Of a stretch of 6,014 bases of DNA, positions 1-5,542 are shown piece by piece. The stretch spans positions 1 through 6,014 of the forward strand of contig CALDIB010000097.1 in the NCBI GenBank assembly GCA_937902125.1, given 5' to 3'. Every line of letters starts with the position of its first letter. Position 1 is the stretch's first letter. Below the pieces are notes generated by a model. That model did not search any database. It was not told where the DNA came from and worked only from the letters and a program-made list of their open reading frames with translations. This stretch comes from an uncultured Treponema sp. GTDB taxonomy: Bacteria; Spirochaetota; Spirochaetia; Treponematales; Treponemataceae. The translations under genes and the position numbers were made by a program.

Positions 1-14
1 ACTCGCAGGCACAG

Positions 15-44
15 TCGAAAAATCGCCAAAGGCGAGTTTTTCGA
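15..44 (-). terminator. Probable bidirectional intrinsic terminator after the HAD gene
   Basis: On the minus strand the order is an A5 run, a tcgcc/ggcga stem closed by a ttt loop, then a T5 run. The A and T runs can also pair, which gives about 13 base pairs with one bulged base (position 36). The symmetrical A-run/stem/T-run layout would also work for plus-strand transcription. It lies 32 bases beyond the stop codon of the leftward gene at 76, where a terminator for the lepB-hemW-HAD operon is expected. Confidence 0.6.
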
Positions 45-76
45 GGTGCCCTAAAACGAGTTTTTCGAGATGCCCT
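33..76. repeat. Two direct copies of a 20-base unit, 24 bases apart
   Basis: The unit cgagtttttcgagRtgccct occurs at 33-52 and 57-76 and differs only at the R position (g, then a). The first copy is the right arm of an imperfect inverted repeat that begins near base 8: ggcac at 8-12 pairs with gtgcc at 46-50, and the inner arms at 15-27 and 31-44 also pair. The second copy reaches the first base of the stop codon of the leftward gene ending at 76. A hairpin with a duplicated arm suggests a small dispersed repeat of this genome, but only one locus is visible, so that is inference. Confidence 0.7.
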
Positions 77-693
77 TATTTTAAAAACTCCGCTATGTCT
101 CTTTTTAATTTTCTCGCGTCGGTAAACTGAAACGCTCGAATGCCCAAGGATGCCGCGGCCTTGACGTTTTCCTCCAAGTCGTCGGTGAAAAAGGCCTTTT
201 CCGCAGGACAGTTTTCAGCGTCCAAAATCAGCTTCCAAAAAAGCGGGTCGGGCTTTTTTGCGCCCATCAATTGCGACGCGTAGGTTTGGTCAAAGATGGC
301 GTAGTCGCCGCGCGTCATGTGGTTTAAGTAGTGGCTCTCGATTGTGTTTGTTCCGCAAACGACGCGAAAGCCTTTTTTTCGCAAGGACAAAATTATTTTT
401 TTTGTTCCCTCGTTCAAGACAGGGTGGAAGAACAAGTGAAAGCAATCAGTTTCGATTTTCTTTCCAAGACGGCCGCCCACGGCGTTCCAAAATTCCTTGG
501 TCGTGATTTCTCCGGTTGTAAGCTGGCCAAAGAGGTTTTGGCGGGGCGGCTTTTGGCCGTCGCCGCCTATGGGTTCCGCGACGGCCTTGTCCATTTCTTC
601 TTGACTCACGCCCAGCGCCTTTGCCGCCAGGCCTCGAACTTCGCCGGCGTTTGTCGTGACGACTCCGCCCATGTCAAAAATAAAAAGTTTCAT
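76..693 (-). CDS. HAD-superfamily hydrolase, YihX-like (subfamily IA type)
   Basis: The 205-residue protein shows the four HAD motifs in order. Motif I at residues 5-11 (IFDMGGV) carries the nucleophile Asp7. Motif II is around Thr115-Asn116 (GTNT), motif III is Lys146/Lys147 before PDP, and motif IV is Asp171-Asp172 (FFTDD). The region between motifs I and II matches a helical cap. The second motif I aspartate is Gly9, as in YihX-like members of the family. Such enzymes usually dephosphorylate sugar phosphates or other small phosphoesters in the cytoplasm; the substrate cannot be read here. The ATG at 693 has a strong ribosome binding site (ggagg at 697-701 in plus coordinates) though only 3 bases away. 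It is the last gene of the operon with lepB and hemW, 60 bases after hemW, with a terminator-like hairpin behind it. Confidence 0.88.
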   Translation of the reverse strand: MKLFIFDMGGVVTTNAGEVRGLAAKALGVSQEEMDKAVAEPIGGDGQKPPRQNLFGQLTTGEITTKEFWNAVGGRLGKKIETDCFHLFFHPVLNEGTKKIILSLRKKGFRVVCGTNTIESHYLNHMTRGDYAIFDQTYASQLMGAKKPDPLFWKLILDAENCPAEKAFFTDDLEENVKAAASLGIRAFQFTDARKLKRDIAEFLK

Positions 694-757
694 AATCCTC
701 CAAAAAGTCGGCGTTGGCCGCCGGGCGTGAAGGCCCGGAATTTCTGGCTTTGTTCAT
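674..757 (-). CDS. Possible 27-residue ORF translationally coupled to hemW
   Basis: A short frame starts with ATG at 757, overlapping the hemW stop as ATGA. It has its own ggagg site 4 bases upstream of the ATG and ends in TGA at 674-676, inside the 5' end of the HAD gene in another frame. The product begins MNKARNSGPSRPAANADF and ends ETFYF. It has no recognisable domain, signal or membrane segment. The ribosome binding site is as good as that of the HAD gene. Two readings are possible: a real micro-peptide or leader whose translation delivers ribosomes to the HAD start, or a by-product of the duplicated initiation segment. I favour a leader or chance frame over a functional protein. Confidence 0.25.
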   Translation of the reverse strand: MNKARNSGPSRPAANADFLEDYETFYF

Positions 758-772
758 AATTCCTCCAAAAAA
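689..772 (-). repeat. Duplicated ribosome-binding-site and start-codon segment
   Basis: On the minus strand the segment 772-753 reads ttttttggaggaattatgaa and the segment 706-689 reads tttttggaggattatgaa. They differ only by one extra t and one extra a. The second is the ribosome binding site and start of the HAD gene. The first lies at the end of hemW, where it encodes the last hemW residues and its stop. The similarity stops abruptly on both sides, which fits a short duplication, although A/T-rich initiation regions can look alike by chance. Confidence 0.6.
702..738 (-). promoter_or_regulatory. Competing hairpins with a T run ahead of the HAD gene
   Basis: In the hemW-HAD gap, the minus strand can form stem A, ccgggc/gcccgg (plus 733-738 with 721-726, 6-base loop). 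It can alternatively form stem B, cggcg/cgccg (plus 719-723 with 709-713, 5-base loop). The two share bases 721-723 and exclude each other. Stem B is followed after two bases by TTTTT (702-706), like a weak intrinsic terminator, directly before the ribosome binding site. This could be an attenuator or a partial processing/termination site; no ligand-binding structure is recognisable. Confidence 0.3.
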
Positions 773-1950
773 GAATTTAAAAACAAAAGGCCTTCCCTTG
801 TCATTGAAAAAAAGTCTTCGCCGTTTTCACTCCGCCTTAAAAGCCAATCGCTTTTTCCGGCCTTTTCAAGGCGCCGGGCAAGGGAGCGGCCAAAACGCTT
901 TTGGTATTCCTTTTTGGAAGCGCCCCGCCTTGTCCTTAAGTTCATCATAAGATATTCAAACTCTTGGGTTTCCATGTCAAGCGCTTCTTTTTGGCAAGGA
1001 AAGTCCAGCTGGGCGGCCCAGTCGTTTTTCATGGCCTTTTCCTTTGCCCCATTGTTGCTTGGCTCGCCGCCTTTGTTCAGCCAAAAATTTGTGTAGGCCG
1101 CCGCGTCCAAAATGTTTGTGTATCGGACGCCCTCGGGATTTTTGTAAATCGTTCCCGCGGCTCCGGCTCCCGCGCCCAAGTAGCTTTCAAGCGCCCAGTA
1201 AAAGGCGTTGTGGCGGCTTTCAAAACCGGGCTTTGAAAAGTTGCTCACCTCGTATTGAAAAAAGCCCCGCCTTTCCAACTCGTCCCGGCCAAAAAGCCAA
1301 AGCTCCTCCGCCTTTTCTTCGTCATAAGGAATTTTCTTCAAGTCGATTTTTTCTTTTAGCGGAGTTCCTTCTTCAAGGGTCAGGGAATAAAGGGAAACGT
1401 GGTTGGCTCCGGCGCTGGAAACAAAGTCTATGTCGCTTTCCAAAATCTCTTTTGTCTGAAAGGGAAGGCCCGCCATTAAGTCCGCCGACCAAGAAAGGCC
1501 CCAGCTTTTTTTTATCAAGGCCGCGGCTTCCAGAATCTCTTCTTCCGTGGCGAGCCGGCCTGCGGTTTTTAAAACCAAATCGTTTTTGCATTGGATTCCC
1601 ACGCTCAAACGGTTGACGCCTTCCGCTTTTGCCGCCTCCAACAGTTCTTTGGAAAGGCTTCCGGGATTCATCTCCACCGTCCATTCTCCGCCGTCAGAAA
1701 GGGGAGCCGCGGCCGTTATTTTTTTGCACAAAAACGCAAGGCTTTCCGGCGACAAAAGGCTTGGGCTTCCTCCTCCGATGTAAACGCTCTTCCATTCTTC
1801 AACGGAAAAATTTTGGGCCAAAAATTCTATTTGCCGCGCCAAGGCTTCCACATAATCTTTGGGAACGCTTTTTTGGGGGATCGAAAAAAAATCGCAGTAT
1901 CCGCATTTTTTGAGGCAGTAGGGAATGTGGACGTAAAGGGGAGCCTTCAC
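754..1950 (-). CDS. hemW: Radical SAM heme chaperone HemW
   Basis: This 398-residue protein has the radical SAM cluster motif C12-x3-C16-x2-C19 near the N-terminus, in the HemW-style context HIPYC...CGYCDF. HemN oxidases carry a fourth cysteine right after this motif, which is absent here. Further family marks are the SAM-binding GGG at 59-61 followed by SPS (usually TPS), RLSVGIQ at 114-120, YSLTLEEGTPL near 188-198, YEVSNFSKPGF near 233-243, and a C-terminal HemN_C-type domain (EFEYLMMNLRTRRG, about 330-343). HemW proteins bind heme and help insert it into respiratory enzymes; many are mislabelled as coproporphyrinogen oxidases. Length is close to family norms. The start is GTG at 1950, overlapping the lepB stop as GTGA, with no clear ribosome binding site, so it is probably translated by coupling. 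The family's usual GAGAHG reads GAGAAG at 261-266. Confidence 0.92.
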   Translation of the reverse strand: MKAPLYVHIPYCLKKCGYCDFFSIPQKSVPKDYVEALARQIEFLAQNFSVEEWKSVYIGGGSPSLLSPESLAFLCKKITAAAPLSDGGEWTVEMNPGSLSKELLEAAKAEGVNRLSVGIQCKNDLVLKTAGRLATEEEILEAAALIKKSWGLSWSADLMAGLPFQTKEILESDIDFVSSAGANHVSLYSLTLEEGTPLKEKIDLKKIPYDEEKAEELWLFGRDELERRGFFQYEVSNFSKPGFESRHNAFYWALESYLGAGAGAAGTIYKNPEGVRYTNILDAAAYTNFWLNKGGEPSNNGAKEKAMKNDWAAQLDFPCQKEALDMETQEFEYLMMNLRTRRGASKKEYQKRFGRSLARRLEKAGKSDWLLRRSENGEDFFSMTREGLLFLNSFLEEL

Positions 1951-2645
1951 TTTGACGCGGCGAATATTTTAAAGCGCCTGAACGGATAGTAGCTCATCAA
2001 AACCCGCCTTTGAATCGAGGAGCTTTTTATTTTTCCAAAGATGCGGGAGTCAACGCAGGAAAGGCGGTTGTCGCCCAAAACAAAGTATTCGTCGTCTCCC
2101 AAAGTGATTTTGTCAAAAGAGCCCCGCGCGCCGATTTCAGGGCTCCAGCCGGCGGGAGGAACTTGGATGTCCACGCTGTAAGGAAATTGGTTCAACTCAA
2201 ACTCCGTGAAAAAATGCCGCTCGTTTTTTGGCTGAACGTAAAGCACAAAGTCCTTCATGTAAACGGTGTCGCCGGGAAGCGCCACGGCGCGGCGCATCAT
2301 CGGGCTTTCTTTTTCGTATGGACGGATTTTTTGAAAGGTCAGGGCCTTTGCGAAAAACGCCCAGATTTTTTTTACTGAGGAAAGCTTTTCTTCTCCTTTG
2401 GAAATGAGGATTATTTCGCCCCGCTTTATTTTTCCTCCCAAAGGAGAGGCAAAGACAAATGTTCCGCTGGGAACGTTGGGCTCCATTGACGTTGATTTTT
2501 GCAAAATCGGGCAAATGACAAAAGACAAGATTGAGTTTAAAGCCACAAAAAAGGCCGCCACAAAAAAAATCGCCCTGCGAAAAAAGCGCCTCCGTTCTTG
2601 CTTTAGGGAATATGAAATTTCATAAATGTTGTTGTTTTTGCTCAT
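1947..2645 (-). CDS. lepB: Type I signal peptidase (S26) with altered catalytic dyad
   Basis: This membrane enzyme of 232 residues removes signal peptides from exported proteins. The sequence shows a basic cytoplasmic stretch (KQERRRFFRR, 15-24), one membrane segment at about 25-47, box B KSTSMEPNVPSG with nucleophile Ser53, box C RGEIILI (about 75-81), box D MMRRAVALPGD (116-126) and box E LGDNRLSCVDSR (190-201). Two residues are unusual. The general-base lysine of box D (Lys145 in E. coli) aligns with Arg118. The box E serine that contacts that lysine (Ser278 in E. coli) aligns with Cys197. Asp199 and Arg201 are kept. An inserted stretch with a hydrophobic patch (about 84-115) separates boxes C and D. 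The ATG at 2645 has no usable ribosome binding site and seems leaderless. The gene heads the operon with hemW. Family membership is secure; whether it cleaves by the standard mechanism is open. Confidence 0.92.
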   Translation of the reverse strand: MSKNNNIYEISYSLKQERRRFFRRAIFFVAAFFVALNSILSFVICPILQKSTSMEPNVPSGTFVFASPLGGKIKRGEIILISKGEEKLSSVKKIWAFFAKALTFQKIRPYEKESPMMRRAVALPGDTVYMKDFVLYVQPKNERHFFTEFELNQFPYSVDIQVPPAGWSPEIGARGSFDKITLGDDEYFVLGDNRLSCVDSRIFGKIKSSSIQRRVLMSYYPFRRFKIFAASK

Positions 2646-2651
2646 TCCGCC

Positions 2652-2680
2652 ATTTTAGCGAAAGAGCCGCCTTTGTTCAA
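2652..2680 (-). promoter_or_regulatory. Sigma-70-type promoter of lepB, predicted leaderless start
   Basis: On the minus strand, TTGAAC (2680-2675) is followed after exactly 17 bases by TAAAAT (2657-2652). Only six bases (ggcgga) lie between the -10 box and the lepB ATG, so transcription should begin at or next to the A of the ATG. Confidence 0.6.
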
Positions 2681-2696
2681 CCGCCATTCCTTCCTG

Positions 2697-2736
2697 CGCA
2701 TGCGGCTAAAAAGTCTTGCCAGTTGCATAAAAATGC
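2697..2736. promoter_or_regulatory. Palindromes between the divergent promoters, candidate operator
   Basis: A perfect 8-base palindrome, cgcatgcg (2697-2704), lies almost midway between the two -35 boxes (2680 and 2716). A second inverted repeat, gcat-aaaa-atgc (2725-2736), sits in the spacer of the smpB promoter, and gcgcat (2696-2701) recurs inverted as atgcgc (2733-2738). The placement is what one would expect for a regulator binding site shared by both genes. No known operator is recognised and short palindromes also arise by chance. Confidence 0.3.
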
Positions 2737-2744
2737 GCTAAAAT
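2716..2744 (+). promoter_or_regulatory. Sigma-70-type promoter of smpB, predicted near-leaderless start
   Basis: TTGCCA (2716-2721) and TAAAAT (2739-2744) are separated by exactly 17 bases. Eight bases separate the -10 box from the smpB ATG at 2753, which puts the expected transcript start at 2750-2753. No ribosome binding site precedes the ATG. The -10 box and the two bases before it (gcTAAAAT) are identical to those of the lepB promoter. Confidence 0.65.
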
Positions 2745-2752
2745 AATATGTT

Positions 2753-3217
2753 ATGGCAGAGGGCGCGAAAAAAATTGCGGAGAACCGAAAGGCCCGCTAC
2801 GACTACTTTATTGAGGACTCGATTGAATGCGGAATCGCGCTTGAAGGCACAGAAGTCAAAAGCGTCAAGGCTGGAAACATTTCGTTTCCCGACGCCTTTG
2901 CCGAAATTATAAACGGAGAGGTTTGGGTGAAGGGCTTGCGCGTCGCCGAATATTCTTATTCCAGCGTGTTCAACCACAACCCCGACCGCGCCAAAAAACT
3001 TTTGCTTCGCCGCGACCAAATAAAGCGCCTTTCCCGCAAGGTTGACGAAAAGGGTTTTACCTTGATTCCCTTGGACTTTTACCTTAAGAACGGCTTGGTC
3101 AAAGTGACCCTTGGCGTTTGCAAAGGAAAAAAGGCCTACGACAAGCGGGAGAGCATAAAGGCCCGGGACAACGACAGGCTTATGGCAAGGGAATTTAAAA
3201 AGAGGCTGAATGAGTAA
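2753..3217 (+). CDS. smpB: SsrA-binding protein SmpB (trans-translation)
   Basis: SmpB binds tmRNA and brings it to stalled ribosomes so that the nascent chain is tagged and the ribosome freed. The 154-residue length is normal. Family marks run in order: IAENRKARYDYFIED (8-22), GIALEGTEVKSVKAG (27-41), the FNHNPDRAKKLLL segment (73-85), TLIPLDFYLKNGLVKV (103-118), GKGKK-like KGKKAYDKRE (124-133) and a basic C-terminal tail (to 154) that in the family enters the ribosomal decoding and mRNA channel. Residue 16 is Tyr where E. coli and Bacillus have a conserved His. The tail position that is Trp in E. coli is Asn140, but Bacillus also lacks the Trp. The start ATG has no ribosome binding site and appears almost leaderless. 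The 3' end overlaps the next gene by 8 bases. No tmRNA gene is seen in the window. Confidence 0.96.
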   Translation: MAEGAKKIAENRKARYDYFIEDSIECGIALEGTEVKSVKAGNISFPDAFAEIINGEVWVKGLRVAEYSYSSVFNHNPDRAKKLLLRRDQIKRLSRKVDEKGFTLIPLDFYLKNGLVKVTLGVCKGKKAYDKRESIKARDNDRLMAREFKKRLNE

Positions 3218-4127
3218 GGGCTGCTTTTTTTCAAAATGCTTTTTTCTCTTCGCGGCGCTTTTTATGGCGCAGGGCTTTTTGTTTGCCCAAGAGGAAAAAT
3301 ACAACCTTTACTATTACGGCGTGGTCACAAACGTCAACGACCAAAACATGCTCAACATAACCCAAGACTTGTTTTTTGCCCAATTGCGGGGAATAGGATA
3401 CTTGAATCCCCAGGACATGCGGGACGATTCCGTAAAAGACTCGTACGACCAAATTCAACGGGACCAAAACGGAGACTCTTTTTTTTCTCTTGTCCAAGAA
3501 CAAATTCAAGACCAAGGCGGCCTTGTCTTTGTGGCCAGAATTTACAGGCCCCGCAGCGACGAAAAGTGGAATTGCGCCTTTATCGTTAAAAATCTAAAAA
3601 ACGGAGCCGTCGCCTCCAAGTCCAAGGAATACGACTCCTACTACAAAATTTTGACCGACGCCAAGGTCTTGATTCAAAGCGTTGTGGCGCAAGCGTCAGG
3701 CAACGACTCTTTGGAAGCCGGCGGGGCCCAAAAAATCACCAGCGGGCCGCCTCCTGAATTTGCCGAAAGCGGAACCGAAAACATCGCCGGCTCTTGGGGC
3801 GGCGAGGCCAGCGCCAGCAAGATAATTTTGCTTAGAAGCGGCCGCGGCTTTATCGTCTTCAATAACGGCGCCACAATGAATGTCACTGTGTCTTCGCGGG
3901 ACAACGGCTCTTCGATCAGAATAGTTCAAAGGGACAAATTTAACGCTTCGTTTTATCCAGAAATAGACAGGCAGACAATTTTAAATTACGCCGAAAGCGC
4001 CTCTCCCATAGAATGGAATTTGACGCTCAGCAAAAACGGCTCCTTGGTTGGAAAGAAAAAGACCTTGGTTCAATCGGGCTCGGCTGTTGAGCCGGCGAGC
4101 GTTGACGTGGCTTGGACAAGAAAGTAG
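3210..4127 (+). CDS. Unrecognised secreted protein in the smpB operon
   Basis: I do not recognise a family in this 305-residue protein. It begins with a short basic stretch and a hydrophobic segment (about 6-26) ending LFAQE, a signal peptide with likely cleavage after Ala26. The cysteines at 5 and 10 lie before the hydrophobic core's end and do not form a lipobox, so it is probably a soluble periplasmic or exported protein. Residues 30-160 form one alternating alpha/beta-looking domain (YYYGVV, LVFVARIY, FIVKNLKNG). A Gly/Ser/Pro/Glu-rich linker follows at about 162-190, then a beta-rich C-terminal part (about 191-303) beginning IAGSWGG, with strands such as KIILLRSGRGFIVF and a final WNLTLSKNG. 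The IAGSW...W pattern recalls small beta-barrel lipocalin-like domains, but this is only a resemblance. The ATG at 3210 lies inside the smpB end, with gagg at 3202-3205, so translation is probably coupled to smpB. Confidence 0.85.
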   Translation: MSKGCFFSKCFFLFAALFMAQGFLFAQEEKYNLYYYGVVTNVNDQNMLNITQDLFFAQLRGIGYLNPQDMRDDSVKDSYDQIQRDQNGDSFFSLVQEQIQDQGGLVFVARIYRPRSDEKWNCAFIVKNLKNGAVASKSKEYDSYYKILTDAKVLIQSVVAQASGNDSLEAGGAQKITSGPPPEFAESGTENIAGSWGGEASASKIILLRSGRGFIVFNNGATMNVTVSSRDNGSSIRIVQRDKFNASFYPEIDRQTILNYAESASPIEWNLTLSKNGSLVGKKKTLVQSGSAVEPASVDVAWTRK

Positions 4128-4135
4128 GGCGTCCT

Positions 4136-5542
4136 TCAATTCAATTCATTTGCGGCGCGTCTGAAAATTTTTTGCGCCGGAACGCTTATTTCAAAGGCGC
4201 TTCCTTTTCCCGGCTCGCTTTCAACCTTGATTGACCAACCGTGAATGTCCATAACCGTTTTGACAACAGAAAGTCCAATGCCTTGCCCTTGTTCCCTTCG
4301 GGAGGCGCTTCCCCTGTAAAAAAGCTCAAAGACCCGGCTTTGCTCTTCTTGGCTCATTCCGACGCCTTGGTCCCTAAAAATTATCGTCGCGCCTTTGTTT
4401 GAAACGCTTGCCTCAAAAAATATCGTGTCTCTTGCCTTTGAGTAGCGGATTGCGTTTGAGAGAATGTTTCCAAAGGCGCGCTCCATCAATTGCCCGTCCA
4501 TTTTTGTTATGGTTCCCAGAGGGATTTCAATGGACGTTTTTATAAAGCGGGAGAAAAGCTCGCCGTTTGTCTTGGCGTAGGAAGCGTAGTTTTCCAAAAA
4601 GGCTCCCAGATCCAAGTCTTGAAAGTTTTTGCCGTAATCCGTTTCGTTCATCATGACAAAGCTGATAAGGTTGTCTATCATCGTTTCAAGGGAAGCGCAT
4701 TTTTGCAAAATCAAGTCCAAGGCACGCTCTTTTTTGGGGCCTTCCTCAATCACTCCATCCTGCAAGGCCTCTGTGTAGCCTTTTATCACCGCAAGGGGAG
4801 TCTTTAGGTCGTGGCTCAAGCCCATTACAAAACTGTCCCGCTGCATTCTTCTTTTTTTAAATGTGAGCCTAAAGTTTTCCAAAGTTTTTAAAAGCTCCGT
4901 GATTTCGTTTGAGTGAAAGCTGTTTTTGACAGGAGTGATCGGGCTTTCCGTGTCGCCGTTGGCAAGTCCTGTGGCCTTTCTTTCCACAAGCTTTATTGAC
5001 ATCTCTATCCTGCGGCTTATGACCAGCGAAAAAATGATGAAGGCCGTTTCAAACAGGACCGCGAAAAAGAGAACAAAGTCCCTGGGGCGGGGGAGAATGG
5101 CGTTTTTGTAAAGGCCAGTTTTGGCTATCTTTTTTGGAAACAGGACTATGTGAATCAAGCGCTCGTCAAAGTTTTCAAGGGGCAGGGAACTTATTTGAAA
5201 ATACTGGGGATCCATATTGCCAAGAAAGCGCTCCGAAAAGTCCAGAAGGTTGATTTTGCCCTTGTCAGGAATTTCAGGTATGCTTGACACCACGACGCTT
5301 CCGTCGGCGAACAAAAAGGCTTCCTCCAATTCCGGCGGCCGCTCCCGCAAAAAGCGGGCGATTGTTTCTTTGTCCTTTTTTGTCAGAACGCTTTTGTTTG
5401 TCCTTGCCGAGGCTTCAAAGCCTTTTATCAGCGTCCGCTCGGGCGACATGATGTAAAGGTAGACCGCGAAGCCCGTCAAGTATAAAATGGGAACCGCCGT
5501 CAAAACGGCTATGAGAATGATGAAGTGGCTTCTGATTTTCAT
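4136..5542 (-). CDS. Membrane sensor histidine kinase of an OmpR-type two-component system
   Basis: The 468-residue protein has a membrane segment at about 8-32, an extracytoplasmic sensor region (about 33-153), a second membrane segment (about 155-177) and a HAMP-like linker (about 178-230). The HisKA domain has the phospho-acceptor His244 in GLSHDLKTPL. The HATPase domain has the N box (Asn359, Asn363), G1 box DQGVG (391-395), F box FELFYRG (405-411) and G2 box GQGIGL (419-424). All catalytic motifs are intact. The sensor region contains EEAFLFADGSVVVSS (73-87), a pattern reminiscent of PAS/PDC-like ligand-binding folds; the ligand is unknown. The ATG at 5542 overlaps the stop of the response regulator as ATGA and has no clear ribosome binding site, so coupling is likely. 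It ends 8 bases from the stop of the convergent secreted-protein gene. Confidence 0.95.
   Translation of the reverse strand: MKIRSHFIILIAVLTAVPILYLTGFAVYLYIMSPERTLIKGFEASARTNKSVLTKKDKETIARFLRERPPELEEAFLFADGSVVVSSIPEIPDKGKINLLDFSERFLGNMDPQYFQISSLPLENFDERLIHIVLFPKKIAKTGLYKNAILPRPRDFVLFFAVLFETAFIIFSLVISRRIEMSIKLVERKATGLANGDTESPITPVKNSFHSNEITELLKTLENFRLTFKKRRMQRDSFVMGLSHDLKTPLAVIKGYTEALQDGVIEEGPKKERALDLILQKCASLETMIDNLISFVMMNETDYGKNFQDLDLGAFLENYASYAKTNGELFSRFIKTSIEIPLGTITKMDGQLMERAFGNILSNAIRYSKARDTIFFEASVSNKGATIIFRDQGVGMSQEEQSRVFELFYRGSASRREQGQGIGLSVVKTVMDIHGWSIKVESEPGKGSAFEISVPAQKIFRRAANELN

Noticed and set aside
331..759. 142-codon plus-strand frame across the HAD gene
   Set aside because: Antisense to all HAD motifs, with no ribosome binding site or family resemblance.
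1044..1616. 190-codon plus-strand frame inside hemW
   Set aside because: Antisense to conserved hemW sequence; the product is a Pro/Arg/Ser/Phe-rich shadow with no domain.
2744..2749. TAATAT as the -10 box of smpB
   Set aside because: A good hexamer, but it would place the transcript start after the ATG and has no -35 box at proper spacing; TAAAAT at 2739 fits better.
2748..2750. Upstream ATG as an alternative start of smpB
   Set aside because: It is in a different frame from smpB and has no ribosome binding site.
2738..3304. Long open frame of 188 codons on the minus strand across all of smpB
   Set aside because: It lies antisense to a clear smpB, has no recognisable motif, and ends in the promoter region. 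Antisense frames stay open here because of the codon bias of the true genes.
4078..4100. Hairpin cggct-gttg-agccg with a bulged extension near the end of the secreted-protein gene
   Set aside because: No T run follows on either strand and it lies within coding sequence, so it is not supported as a terminator.
4153..4179. Inverted repeat cggcgc/gcgccg with a 15-base loop as terminator of the secreted-protein gene
   Set aside because: The loop is large, the T run lies in the loop instead of after the stem, and the stem is inside the kinase coding region.
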